From Rhizobium sp. WYJ-E13 (GTDB taxonomy: Bacteria > Pseudomonadota > Alphaproteobacteria > Rhizobiales > Rhizobiaceae): a stretch of 64,000 nucleotides of DNA. Below the pieces are notes generated by a model. The model searched no databases. It saw nothing but the letters and a program-made list of their open reading frames with translations, and was not told where the DNA came from. Location: positions 3,785,501 to 3,849,500 of the forward strand of contig NZ_CP076853.1 in assembly GCF_018987265.1 (NCBI RefSeq), read 5' to 3'. Position 1 is the first letter of the stretch. Each line of letters starts with the position of its first letter. A program made the position numbers and the translations under genes. Shown piece by piece: positions 28,564-37,339 of this stretch.

Positions 28564-29193
28564 TTACATTGGCGGCATCACGCCGTGGACGCCGACGGTG
28601 ACCTGCGCGGCCGAGATGCTGCCGTCGGCGGCCTTTTCCGCCATGACGATGACGCCGGCACCCGGCTTCAGGTCGTCCTTCGTCGCCGGCGCAAAGGTGA
28701 CGATCGGCGTGCCATCGGCAATCGAGATGATCTTTTCCTTGCCTTGATAGGTGAGCGTGATCATGTGGCCGTCGACGGCCTTGACCGCATTGCTGACGGT
28801 CGCATTCGTCATCGAGCTGTTCGGCTGCACGTCCCACGGACGGTTGCCTTCGCCGGTACCCTTCATCGCTGCCGGGAAAATCAGCACCTCGATGGCACCA
28901 TCGGGACCTGAGCCTTTCGGCAGGGAGGCGACGCCGACGAAATCGCCGACCTTGATGTCGTCAACCGACGCATTCCTGATGCCGGCGACCTTCCAGCCCG
29001 ATTTGAGTGCCACCGTCGTCTCATTGCCCTCGCGGGTCTTGACGGTCAGTGTATCGCCGCTCAGGCTCTCGATCGTGCCACGCACGCGCATGTGCTGCGT
29101 TTCCTGCGCGCTCGCCGCCTGCGAAAGGCCGAGCACGACACAACTGCTGGCAGCAAGCGCCATGAATAGTCCGGTATAGGATTTGCGAGACAT
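28564..29193 (-). CDS. Exported protein, DUF5666-like repeats
   Basis: 209 residues. A signal peptide is clear: positively charged MSRKSY, a hydrophobic core, and an ASA cleavage site near residue 29. The mature part has two similar beta-rich units (RGTIESLSGDTLTVKTREGNE and VKAVDGHMITLTYQGKEK), reminiscent of DUF5666/OB-like periplasmic proteins. The ATG at 29193 is chosen because longer versions would bury the signal peptide. Function unknown; probably periplasmic and monocistronic. Confidence 0.7.
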   Translation of the reverse strand: MSRKSYTGLFMALAASSCVVLGLSQAASAQETQHMRVRGTIESLSGDTLTVKTREGNETTVALKSGWKVAGIRNASVDDIKVGDFVGVASLPKGSGPDGAIEVLIFPAAMKGTGEGNRPWDVQPNSSMTNATVSNAVKAVDGHMITLTYQGKEKIISIADGTPIVTFAPATKDDLKPGAGVIVMAEKAADGSISAAQVTVGVHGVMPPM

Positions 29194-29359
29194 GTGACTC
29201 TTCCTTCTTGCCTCTGATCGGCACGGTCCCGGCTGCCGGGGCGGCACTCTATACCGCATGACGCAACACTGACGAATCAAGGAAAAGTGAGAGAAAATGG
29301 ACTCCGGCAACTCGATCCCGGATACCGGAAGTCCACACCAGATCTTTGGAAATACCGGC

Positions 29360-29758
29360 TCAGCCGGCAGCAGACATATCCATATACATGATTTCCCAGA
29401 CATGACCGTCGAGATCCTGGAAGCTGCATCCGTACATCGGACCCATGTCGAGGATCGGCTTCCAGGGCTTGCCGCCGGATGCCAGTGCCTTCTTCAGGTA
29501 GTCATCTACCTCGGCGCGGCTGCCGGCCGAAAGGCAGGTCAGTACTTCCTTGCCCTTGGACGTATCGGCGATATCGCCTTCGATGAACTGTTGGAAATGA
29601 CCATGGGTCAGCAGCATCACGTAGATATTTTCCTCGACGATCATGCAGGCAGCGTCGTCGGTGGTAAAATTCGGATTGTAGGAAAAGCCGAGTGCCGAGA
29701 AGAACTCCTTCGACTTGACGAGGTCCTTAACCGGCAGGTTCACGAAAATCATGCGCAT
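29360..29758 (-). CDS. VOC-family (glyoxalase/bleomycin-resistance-like) protein
   Basis: 132 residues forming one vicinal-oxygen-chelate unit: FVNLPVKDLVKSKEFFSALGF at the start and DLDGHVWEIMYMD at the end, with the ending glutamate typical of the metal site. Belongs to the small lactoylglutathione-lyase-like group. GGGAG six bases before the ATG fixes the start. Substrate unknown. Confidence 0.82.
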   Translation of the reverse strand: MRMIFVNLPVKDLVKSKEFFSALGFSYNPNFTTDDAACMIVEENIYVMLLTHGHFQQFIEGDIADTSKGKEVLTCLSAGSRAEVDDYLKKALASGGKPWKPILDMGPMYGCSFQDLDGHVWEIMYMDMSAAG

Positions 29759-29861
29759 GAAAATCTCCCTTATGACGTGGCGGCACCATGCCGTCGATCA
29801 CGCTCGGCCCAAGGACGGCGAATAACCACCCGATCCGACATTCAGGAAATTTTTATTCCGA

Positions 29862-31685
29862 TCAACCTTCCAGCTCTTCCCGCAACATTTCGAGCTCCAG
29901 CCATTCCTCTTCCATCTTGGTCAGGTTTTCGCGTAGCTTCTCCATCTCCGATGCCAGTCGGTTGAACGTCGCCGGGTCTTTGGTGAAGAGGTTCGGATCA
30001 GCCATTTTCTCCTCGCGCTTGGCGATCTCGGCCTCCGCCTTCGCCATTTCCTTCGGCAGGTTTTCGAGCGCGAATTTCTGCTTGTACGAGAGCTTGCCCT
30101 TCGAGATGGAAGGAGCGGCAGCCGCAGCCTCCTGCGACTTCGGCTTCTCCGCCGCTTTCTCGGCCTTGCGGCGCTCTTCGGCGGCACCCTTGCGCTGGGC
30201 CAGCATATCGGAATAGCCGCCGGCATATTCGATCCAGCGTCCGTCCGGCGCTTCCGGATTGGCAGGCGCGATCGTCGAGGTCACCGTCCGGTCGAGAAAG
30301 TCACGATCATGGCTGACGAGGATGACGGTGCCGGGAAAACCTGTGACAATTTCCTGCAGCAGATCCAGAGTCTCGATGTCGAGGTCGTTGGTCGGTTCGT
30401 CCAGGATCAGCAGGTTGGTCGGCCGCGATAGTATGCGTGCTAACATCAACCGGGCACGCTCGCCGCCGGAGAGGTTCTTGATCGGTGTGCGCGCCTGCTC
30501 CGGCTGGAACAGGAATTCCTTCATGTAGCCGGTCACATGCCGCTGCTCGCCATTGACCAGTAGGTTTTCGCCACGCCCATCCGTCAAATAGTTGGCAAGC
30601 GTATCCTCGGGGTTCAGGTCTTCGCGCTTCTGGTCGAGAGTGGCAATTTCGAGATTGGTGCCAAGCTTCACCGTGCCGCTGTCAGGCGCAAGCTGGCCGG
30701 TCAGCATCTTCAGAAGCGTCGTCTTGCCGGCACCGTTGGGACCGACCAGACCGATGCAATCGCCTCGATGCACGCGGATCGAGAACGGCGTGACGATCGG
30801 CCTGTCGTCATAGCTCTTGGTGATCTTGTCGGCCTCGATCACCAGCTTGCCGGATTCCTGTGCGTCGGATGTGGTCGCCTGCACGGTTCCCTGCGGCCCC
30901 TTATGGCCACGATATTGTGAGCGCATGGTCTGCAACTCGCCGAGCCGTCGCATGTTGCGCTTGCGCCGTGCCGTCACGCCATAACGCAGCCAGTGCTCTT
31001 CGCGCTCGATCGCCTTGCCGAGCTTGTGCTGTTCCAGCTCTTCCGCCTCCAGCACCTGGTCGCGCCAGGCCTCGAAAAACGCAAAGCCCCTGTCGAGCCG
31101 ACGCGACGTGCCGCGATCGAGCCAGACGGTCGCTGTCGAGACCTTCTCGAGGAAGCGGCGGTCGTGCGAGATCAGCACCACAGCGCTGCGCGTCTTCTGC
31201 AATTCGCCTTCCAGCCATTCGATGGTCGGCAGGTCGAGATGGTTGGTCGGCTCGTCGAGCAGCAGGATATCGGGCTCCGGCGCCAGCACACGGGCAAGTG
31301 CTGCGCGGCGCGCCTCGCCGCCGGAAAGGTTCTTCGGGTCCTCTTCGCCGGTCAGCCCTAAGTGCGACAGCAGGTATGTGATCCGGTAAGGATCGTCGCC
31401 CGGCCCGAGCCCCGCCTCGGCATAGGCCTGCACGGTCTTGAAGTCGGCAAAATCCGGTGCCTGTTCCAGATAACGCACCGTTGATGCCGGATGCCGGAAG
31501 ACCTCACCAGACTGCGCATCGACGAGACCGGCAGCAATCTTCAGAAGCGTCGATTTACCCGAGCCGTTGCGGCCGACGAGGCAGATCTTGTCGCCGGCTT
31601 CCACCTGCAGGGCAGCCCCGGCCAAGAGCGGCGTGCCGCCGAAGCTCAGGAAAATATCGTCGAGTTTCAGAATGGGAGGCGCCAA
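29862..31685 (-). CDS. ABC-F family ATPase (Uup/EttA-like)
   Basis: 607 residues with two ATPase domains and no membrane part. Walker A motifs are GRNGSGKST and GPNGAGKTT; both LSGGEARRAALAR and LSGGERARLMLAR signatures are present, with DEPTNHLDLPTIEWLE and DEPTNDLDIETLDLL Walker B segments. A coiled-coil C-terminal tail follows an alanine-rich linker, as in Uup. Such proteins act on ribosomes or branched DNA. The only good start is a TTG at 31685, with GGAG nine bases before it and the thiN stop just upstream, implying coupling. Confidence 0.9.
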   Translation of the reverse strand: MAPPILKLDDIFLSFGGTPLLAGAALQVEAGDKICLVGRNGSGKSTLLKIAAGLVDAQSGEVFRHPASTVRYLEQAPDFADFKTVQAYAEAGLGPGDDPYRITYLLSHLGLTGEEDPKNLSGGEARRAALARVLAPEPDILLLDEPTNHLDLPTIEWLEGELQKTRSAVVLISHDRRFLEKVSTATVWLDRGTSRRLDRGFAFFEAWRDQVLEAEELEQHKLGKAIEREEHWLRYGVTARRKRNMRRLGELQTMRSQYRGHKGPQGTVQATTSDAQESGKLVIEADKITKSYDDRPIVTPFSIRVHRGDCIGLVGPNGAGKTTLLKMLTGQLAPDSGTVKLGTNLEIATLDQKREDLNPEDTLANYLTDGRGENLLVNGEQRHVTGYMKEFLFQPEQARTPIKNLSGGERARLMLARILSRPTNLLILDEPTNDLDIETLDLLQEIVTGFPGTVILVSHDRDFLDRTVTSTIAPANPEAPDGRWIEYAGGYSDMLAQRKGAAEERRKAEKAAEKPKSQEAAAAAPSISKGKLSYKQKFALENLPKEMAKAEAEIAKREEKMADPNLFTKDPATFNRLASEMEKLRENLTKMEEEWLELEMLREELEG

Positions 31686-31688
31686 GAA

Positions 31689-32345
31689 TCAGACTCCGGA
31701 AAGATCATAGGGCCGCGCGAGCACGACGGCCCTGCCGCTGGCAAGCGAGAAGCGCACGGGGCCTTCCGCCACATTGGAAATGGTGCGCGACGACCCGAAT
31801 GGCAAATGGAAATCGGCAAGCGGATAGCGGGCATTTTCGATGAAGAGCCCGGTCAGTTCGCTGAACCCCGGCACGGAAAACAGGCTACCCGGCGGCAGAT
31901 CGATCTCCAACGAGCCGGGAAGCAAAGGCACTGCCTCCTCGCTGCCCGAGGTCAAGAGCACGTCGAAGCCTTTTTGCGCCAATTCGACACCATAGAGCAG
32001 ATGTTGAAGCGCATGGTCGGAGCGTTCGCCACCCAATGCGCCGGCAAGGATCAGGCGTTTCGCGCCACGCTCGATTGCCTCGGAAACGGCGATCTCGCCG
32101 TCGGTCGCTGCCTTCGCGGCCGGATAGGGCTGGCGCGGCACATTGGGAAAGGCGCCGTCGAGATCGGGCGGCGTCGAATCGAAATCGCCAACCCACAATT
32201 CCGGCACCACGTCCAGCGCCGCTGCGTGGCGCATGCCGCCGTCGGCCGCGATGAACCGGCTGTCCCGCACGGCATCGCGCAGACGATCCGTCAGGCTGAG
32301 TACCCCGCCGAGCAGGATGGTGAAGGTGGATTGGCTCATGGGCAT
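31689..32345 (-). CDS. thiN: Thiamine pyrophosphokinase
   Basis: Transfers pyrophosphate from ATP to thiamine. 218 residues with ADGGMRHAAALDVVPELWVGDFDS at the N-terminus, AATDGEIAVSEAI, then GALGGERSDHALQHLL, the typical catalytic order of this family. Four bases upstream of the ABC-F start. Met3 (32339) is an alternative start. No thiamine riboswitch is visible upstream. Confidence 0.9.
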   Translation of the reverse strand: MPMSQSTFTILLGGVLSLTDRLRDAVRDSRFIAADGGMRHAAALDVVPELWVGDFDSTPPDLDGAFPNVPRQPYPAAKAATDGEIAVSEAIERGAKRLILAGALGGERSDHALQHLLYGVELAQKGFDVLLTSGSEEAVPLLPGSLEIDLPPGSLFSVPGFSELTGLFIENARYPLADFHLPFGSSRTISNVAEGPVRFSLASGRAVVLARPYDLSGV

Positions 32346-32378
32346 TGCCCATAGCGCAAACCGGGGGTGAAGGGGAAG

Positions 32379-32400
32379 AGGCGCCGAAGATCCGGCGCCT
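32379..32400. terminator. Hairpin between ompW and thiN
   Basis: Perfect stem AGGCGCCG / CGGCGCCT with six-base loop, six bases after the ompW stop. The minus-strand tail is TCTTCCCC, so U-richness is weak, but location suggests the ompW terminator. Confidence 0.6.
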
Positions 32401-32405
32401 TTCTC

Positions 32406-33080
32406 TTAGAAGCGGTAGGTCACACCGGCGCCGATCAGCCAGGGATCGAGTTTTGCCTTGCCGCTGACATCGGCACCGCCGACGGTGGCATCGAAATCCG
32501 GGCGCAGGAAGATCTTCTTCACATCCAGGTTCGCACCCCAATGCTCATCGAACATGTAATCGAAACCCGCCTGCAGCGCGACGCCGAATGTATTCTTCAC
32601 ATCGAGGCTGTCGGCGCTCTTACCCGACTGATTGTAGAAGACCGTGTAATTCACGCCTGCACCGAGATACGGCTGGAAGGCACCAAAATCGGTGAAGTGA
32701 TATTGCAATGTCAGCGTTGGCGGCAGCAGCCACGTCTTGCCTAAATCGCCGAGGCCGGCAATCGAGCCTTCGCCATGCACATTGGCATAGGTCGTGCCGA
32801 GGATGAGCTCCGCGGAAATATTGTCGGTGAAGAAATAGGAAATATCCGCTTCCGGAACCACTGTGTCCGAATAGGAAAGACCGGATCCGGGAATGCCATC
32901 AACCGAGCCGTTATCGCGCGTCACTACGCCTAGCGCGCGCAGACGCACCTGCCACGGACTTTGCGTGGCGACGGGTGAGCCCGCCGAAGGCGCCAGGTCG
33001 GCGGAAAGCGCCGCATGCCCGAAGGATGCGAAAACGATTGCGGCAAAAATACCCCTCAACCGAAGTGGATGAAGTTTCAT
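32406..33080 (-). CDS. ompW: OmpW-family outer-membrane protein
   Basis: 224-residue eight-stranded beta-barrel. Signal peptide to about residue 27 (LRGIFAAIVFASFGHAALSA), then WQVRLRALGVV, a standard OmpW strand; the protein ends GAGVTYRF, a C-terminal aromatic typical of outer-membrane insertion. OmpW proteins pass small hydrophobic molecules and are often oxygen-regulated; an anaerobox lies upstream. Confidence 0.9.
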   Translation of the reverse strand: MKLHPLRLRGIFAAIVFASFGHAALSADLAPSAGSPVATQSPWQVRLRALGVVTRDNGSVDGIPGSGLSYSDTVVPEADISYFFTDNISAELILGTTYANVHGEGSIAGLGDLGKTWLLPPTLTLQYHFTDFGAFQPYLGAGVNYTVFYNQSGKSADSLDVKNTFGVALQAGFDYMFDEHWGANLDVKKIFLRPDFDATVGGADVSGKAKLDPWLIGAGVTYRF

Positions 33081-33141
33081 GTGAATCTCTCCTGATGTCG
33101 TCGAACGGGGAGAGACTTAGGCCTGCCTTAGGCGGGTCGGC

Positions 33142-33155
33142 TTGAGCGAGATCAA
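33142..33155. promoter_or_regulatory. FNR/FixK-type box upstream of ompW
   Basis: TTGAGCGAGATCAA matches the anaerobox pattern TTGA-N6-TCAA exactly. It is centred about 68 bp before the ompW ATG, leaving room for a start site some 41 bp downstream of the box. Suggests low-oxygen activation by FixK/FnrN. Confidence 0.6.
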
Positions 33156-33173
33156 ACGCTCAGACTATTTTCT

Positions 33174-33701
33174 TCAGCCTGGCGTATCCTTGTCGCGGGA
33201 CAGGAAGATCGCCTCGTAACCGCCGATGAATTTCTCGAACAAGACGGAGAAAGTGTCGATCTCTTCCTGCGGCCAGTCCCGCACGACCTCGGTAACGAAG
33301 GCGAGCTTCTGGGCCTGGATTTCCGCCAGCAGGTTCTGTCCAACCGGAGTCATGACGACGACGATACGCCGCGCATCCGCCTGCGATGCCTCGCGGCGCA
33401 GAACATTACGGCTGACCATATCGGAAACGACGCGGCTGGCCCGCGACGGATCGATTCGCAGCATCTCGGCAATGGCCCCGACGGTCACCTCGCCGTTTGC
33501 CTGCGCCCGCCTTACGGCATCCAGCACATCGAGATGCGAGAGTTCCAGATCCGGAGCCACGCTCTGGATCGCCAGCCGGCCAATCAGCCGGCGGCCCGTC
33601 ATCATTCTCATGCGCGTCATGGAGCGGCCGATGCGCGGCACGCTGTCCATGGGAGGCTCATCAATCTCTGGCGTTCTTGTCTTGGTCAGCGTCTCGTTCA
33701 T
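33174..33701 (-). CDS. MarR-family transcriptional regulator
   Basis: 175 residues with the winged helix-turn-helix VTVGAIAEMLRIDPSRASRVVSDMVSRNVLRRE and the wing ending in the DARRIVVVMTPVG segment. Divergent from an MFS drug exporter and facing a perfect palindrome, so it is most likely the exporter's ligand-released repressor. The ATG at 33701 begins MNETLTKTRT; upstream in-frame codons have no ribosome site. Confidence 0.88.
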   Translation of the reverse strand: MNETLTKTRTPEIDEPPMDSVPRIGRSMTRMRMMTGRRLIGRLAIQSVAPDLELSHLDVLDAVRRAQANGEVTVGAIAEMLRIDPSRASRVVSDMVSRNVLRREASQADARRIVVVMTPVGQNLLAEIQAQKLAFVTEVVRDWPQEEIDTFSVLFEKFIGGYEAIFLSRDKDTPG

Positions 33702-33744
33702 GACGGAACCATAACAGACCGGAATCAAAAATAAAATATGCCAA

Positions 33745-33766
33745 TGTCAATAATGTGATATTGACA
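33745..33766. promoter_or_regulatory. MarR-type operator palindrome
   Basis: Perfect inverted repeat TGTCAATA-N6-TATTGACA, 22 bp, in the 116 bp between the regulator and the exporter. ATATGCCA sequences flank it on both sides. Very likely the binding site of the MarR protein. Confidence 0.75.
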
Positions 33767-33817
33767 AATATATGCCATTAGCACATAAAGCATCGACATA
33801 ACGAAATCGGCCCTCCC

Positions 33818-35359
33818 ATGGATATGCAGCTTGCCCCCGCGCCGCTCGTGACGGATCCCCGTCGGCGGCTCATCCTCTTTTTCTTCCTGATGACCGCCAT
33901 GTTCATGGCGACGCTGGATAATCAGATCGTCTCCACCGCCTTGCCGACCATCGTCGGCGAGTTCGGTCATCTGGACCGCTTCGGCTGGATCGGCTCGGCC
34001 TATCTGCTGGCGCTGAGTGCGGTCATGCCGCTTTATGGAAAGCTCGGCGATCTCTTCGGCCGCAAATATGTGATGATGACAGCGATCGCGATCTTCACGG
34101 TAGGCTCCGCCGTCTGCGGTCTCGCCGTCTCCATGAACACGCTGATCGCCGCCCGTGTGCTGCAGGGTTTCGGCGGCGGCGGTATCATGGTTTCGATCTT
34201 CGCCGTCAACGCCGACCTCTTCGAGCCGCGCGAACGCGCCCGCTACCAGAGCTATTCCAGCCTCGTGCTGATGGCCTCCGGCGCCATCGGCCCGGTCCTC
34301 GGCGGCACGATGAGCGATCTCTTCGGCTGGCGCTCGATCTTCCTCGTCAACGTGCCGATCGGCATCATCGTGCTTGCAGGCCTCGCCTTCATGCTGCCCT
34401 ACCGCAAACCGCATCGTCGACCGAAGATCGATTATGCCGGCGCACTTCTGCTGGCGTTGACGACGACCAGCATCGTGCTTGCGACGGACAGCAGCGAACT
34501 TTTCGGTGCGTTGATCTCCCCGCAGAGCATCAGCATCGTCGCCTTCGGCGTGGTTTGCGCCATCGCCTGGGTTTTCGTCGAACGCCGGGCGCCGGAGCCG
34601 ATCGTCCCGCTGCCACTTTTCCGCAATTCCACCTTCAGCCTGCTGCTAGTGGTCTCGATAATGAGCGGCGCGATCGCCATCGGCATGGTCAATTACCTCG
34701 CTCTGTTCCTGCAGACGACCACAGGCCTTTCGCCATCTGGCGCAGGCCTGCTCTTCATCCTGCTGACAGGCGGCCTCGTCTGCGGCTCCCTGAACGCCGG
34801 CCGCATCATTTCGAAGACCGGTCGCTACAAGCCCTTCGCCATCGCCAGCCTCACCTGCAGCGCCATTGCTTTCGCACTGATGTCGCGGGTCCATGCTGGC
34901 ACGCCGATCGCCGTCATCGGCACGATCATGCTACTGCATGGTATCGGCATCGGCCTTGCCCAGCAGGTTCCGGTGATCGGCGTGCAGAACGCCGCGCCTG
35001 CCCGCGATGTGGGTGCGGCGACCGGCTCGGTCACGCTGTCGCGCATGGGCGGCGCTTCGATTGCCATCTCCATCTACGGTGCGATCATCGCATCGCAGCT
35101 CGGCAAGCTCGGTTCCTCGATCCCGGGCGTGGCCAATATCGAGGAGCTGACGCCGAAAGTGATGGCCGCCCTTCCCGAAACCAGCCGTCAGGCCGTCGCG
35201 GATGCTTATGCCGCCGCCTTCTCACCGCTGTTCATGACCTCTTGCGGCATTGCTTTGATCGGTCTGATAGCCGCCATCATGCTGAAGCCGGTGCAGCTGC
35301 CCCGTGCCGGCGAACCGAAAACCGGCCCGACTAGCACTGCCCCCGAAGCTGCGGAATAA
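33818..35359 (+). CDS. MFS multidrug efflux transporter (DHA2/EmrB family)
   Basis: 513 residues, 14 predicted membrane helices. Diagnostic stretches are MATLDNQIVSTALPTIVGEFG in helix 1, GKLGDLFGRKYVMM (motif A) and the GAIGPVLGGTMSDLFGWRSIFLVNVPIG motif C region. Proton-driven export of a toxic compound at the inner membrane; substrate unknown. Paired with the divergent MarR regulator. Confidence 0.92.
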   Translation: MDMQLAPAPLVTDPRRRLILFFFLMTAMFMATLDNQIVSTALPTIVGEFGHLDRFGWIGSAYLLALSAVMPLYGKLGDLFGRKYVMMTAIAIFTVGSAVCGLAVSMNTLIAARVLQGFGGGGIMVSIFAVNADLFEPRERARYQSYSSLVLMASGAIGPVLGGTMSDLFGWRSIFLVNVPIGIIVLAGLAFMLPYRKPHRRPKIDYAGALLLALTTTSIVLATDSSELFGALISPQSISIVAFGVVCAIAWVFVERRAPEPIVPLPLFRNSTFSLLLVVSIMSGAIAIGMVNYLALFLQTTTGLSPSGAGLLFILLTGGLVCGSLNAGRIISKTGRYKPFAIASLTCSAIAFALMSRVHAGTPIAVIGTIMLLHGIGIGLAQQVPVIGVQNAAPARDVGAATGSVTLSRMGGASIAISIYGAIIASQLGKLGSSIPGVANIEELTPKVMAALPETSRQAVADAYAAAFSPLFMTSCGIALIGLIAAIMLKPVQLPRAGEPKTGPTSTAPEAAE

Positions 35360-35363
35360 GCAT

Positions 35364-35384
35364 AGGCGCGCGACCCGCGCGCCT
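35364..35384 (+). terminator. Hairpin terminator after the MFS gene
   Basis: Perfect nine-base stem AGGCGCGCG / CGCGCGCCT with a three-base loop, followed by CTTCATTTC. Four bases after the stop codon. Confidence 0.65.
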
Positions 35385-35768
35385 CTTCATTTCGATCATG
35401 CAGCAAACACTACCATTAATTGCATTCTTCGCGCGGACGTTATAGTTGCCCGCATCGGTCGCCGTGTTGACCTATTTTTTCCGCAGTGCAGCCGGAATCT
35501 GCACTTGTGATGGAACTTTCGCCATAATTTCATCGGAGCGAGAAAGTGCCTCGACAGGCGAGGCATTGCCGAAATGCAACGGCACCACATTTAGATAGAG
35601 TCTCGCTATGCAACCCACGCGGAAATCAGCTACAGCAAAGACTTGGATCGGCCGATTGTGCAGTGCGAGAACAGAGGCGGAAGCCTATTGAATTTTCCTG
35701 GCAGCGGCCGGCCCGAAGATGCGGCAGACCGGCGACTTAAGATGATGCGGAGAGACAGACTGGACAGC
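35385..35768. other. Intergenic region before the M48 protease gene
   Basis: About 380 bp without a convincing gene. It contains a GCCTCG / CGAGGC hairpin near 35548-35565. The downstream frame stays open back to 35643, but its residues before 35742 are not protein-like. Probably the protease promoter and leader. Confidence 0.5.
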
Positions 35769-37286
35769 ATGACGACGTGGAGATCGCCCGCGCTTTCCAG
35801 TGATGCCTTTCTTGCGCCGTGCCGTTGGGCGCGCCGTCTCCTGCTGCTTTCAGTCTGCGCCGTCGCGCTGAACGGCTGCGAGACGCTGATCGAACAATCC
35901 TATCAGCCGACCGTCGGCCCATCGTCCAAGCCACAGATCGTCGACGAAGTACAAAAAAATGACCCGCGCGCTGCCATGGGCGCTCGCGAGCATCCCCGCA
36001 TCGTCGCGAGCTATGGCGGCGAATATAAGGACGCCAAGACCGAGCGCCTCGTCGCACGCATCACCGGCGCGCTGACGGCCGTGTCGGAAAATCCGAGCCA
36101 GTCCTATCGCATCACCATCCTGAATTCGCCCGCCATCAATGCCTTCGCGCTGCCGGGCGGTTATCTCTATGTCACCCGCGGCCTGTTGGCGCTCGCCAAC
36201 GACGCCTCGGAAGTGGCGGCTGTACTGTCGCACGAGATGGGCCACGTCACCGCAAACCACGGCATCGAACGCCAGAAGCGCGAGGAAGCCGAAGTCATTG
36301 CCAGCCGCGTCGTGGCTGAGGTTCTGTCGAGCGACATAGCCGGCAAGCAGGCGCTTGCCCGCGGCAAGCTGCGCCTTGCCGCCTTCTCCCGCCAGCAGGA
36401 ACTGCAGGCCGACGTCATCGGCGTGCGCATGCTCGGCGAAGCCGGCTACGATCCCTATGCCGCGGCCCGTTTTCTCGATTCCATGGCCGCCTACAGCCGC
36501 TTCATGTCGGTCGATCCCGAAGCCGACCAGAGCCTGGATTTCTTGTCGAGCCATCCGAATTCCGCCCAGCGCATCGAGCTTGCCCGCAGCCACGCCCGCG
36601 CCTTCGGCCAGGAAGGCTCGGTCGGAGACAAGGGCCGCGATTACTATCTCGATGGCATCGACGGTCTTCTCTATGGCGACAGCCCGGAAGAAGGCTATGT
36701 GCGCGGTCAGACCTTCCTGCATGGCGGCCTCGGCATACGCTTCGACGTACCGCCGGACTTCAGTATCGACAACAAGGTCGAAGCGGTCATGGCGACCGGC
36801 CCGAACGATACCGCCATCCGCTTCGATGGCGTCGCCGACAACCAGAACCAGAGCCTGACGAATTATATCTCCAGCGGCTGGGTTACCGGACTTGATCCCG
36901 CAAGCATCCGGCCGATCAACGTCAACGGTATGGAAGCTGCGACCGCCCGCGCAACGGCCGACCGCTGGGATTTCGATGTTACGGTCGTCAGAAACAACAA
37001 CCAGATATTCCGCTTCCTGACGGCCGTGCCGAAAGGCAGCCCTTCGCTGGAGCCGACGGCAGACGTCCTGCGCGCCAGCTTCCGCCGTATGACACCGGAC
37101 GAAGCCGCCTCGCTGAAGCCGCTGCGCGTCCGCGTCGTCACCGTTCGCTCTGGCGACAACATCACCACGCTCGCCTCCCGCATGATGGGTACCGATCGCA
37201 AGCTTGATCTCTTCAAGCTCATCAACGCCTTGCCGACGGGCGCTGCTGTTTCTCCCGGTGACCGCGTGAAGATCATCTCCGAATAA
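35769..37286 (+). CDS. M48-family metalloprotease lipoprotein with C-terminal LysM-like domain
   Basis: About 505 residues. An N-terminal arginine pair and hydrophobic stretch end in the lipobox ALNGC, so it is probably a lipoprotein facing the periplasm. The zinc-protease motif HEMGH lies in the segment AAVLSHEMGHVTANHG, with the third ligand in QELQAD, as in BepA/YfgC-type outer-membrane quality proteases. The end (VVTVRSGDNITTLASRMMG ... GDRVKIIS) looks like a LysM domain. The ATG at 35769 with GGAC upstream is preferred; ATGs at 35742 and 35745 are possible. Confidence 0.87.
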   Translation: MTTWRSPALSSDAFLAPCRWARRLLLLSVCAVALNGCETLIEQSYQPTVGPSSKPQIVDEVQKNDPRAAMGAREHPRIVASYGGEYKDAKTERLVARITGALTAVSENPSQSYRITILNSPAINAFALPGGYLYVTRGLLALANDASEVAAVLSHEMGHVTANHGIERQKREEAEVIASRVVAEVLSSDIAGKQALARGKLRLAAFSRQQELQADVIGVRMLGEAGYDPYAAARFLDSMAAYSRFMSVDPEADQSLDFLSSHPNSAQRIELARSHARAFGQEGSVGDKGRDYYLDGIDGLLYGDSPEEGYVRGQTFLHGGLGIRFDVPPDFSIDNKVEAVMATGPNDTAIRFDGVADNQNQSLTNYISSGWVTGLDPASIRPINVNGMEAATARATADRWDFDVTVVRNNNQIFRFLTAVPKGSPSLEPTADVLRASFRRMTPDEAASLKPLRVRVVTVRSGDNITTLASRMMGTDRKLDLFKLINALPTGAAVSPGDRVKIISE

Positions 37287-37292
37287 AAGAAA

Positions 37293-37309
37293 GCCCGGCT
37301 TTGCCGGGC
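37293..37309 (-). terminator. Rho-independent terminator of rpoH2
   Basis: Stem GCCCGGC / GCCGGGC with three-base loop, followed on the minus strand by TTTCTTTTATTC. About 30 bp after the rpoH2 stop and just after the convergent protease stop. Confidence 0.8.
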
Positions 37310-37339
37310 CAGTCTGTGCTGCTGGGGAGTAATTCCTGG

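Noticed and set aside
28564..29403. Longer 279-codon version of the exported protein
   Set aside because: The extra 70 residues precede a clear signal peptide and overlap the VOC gene region.
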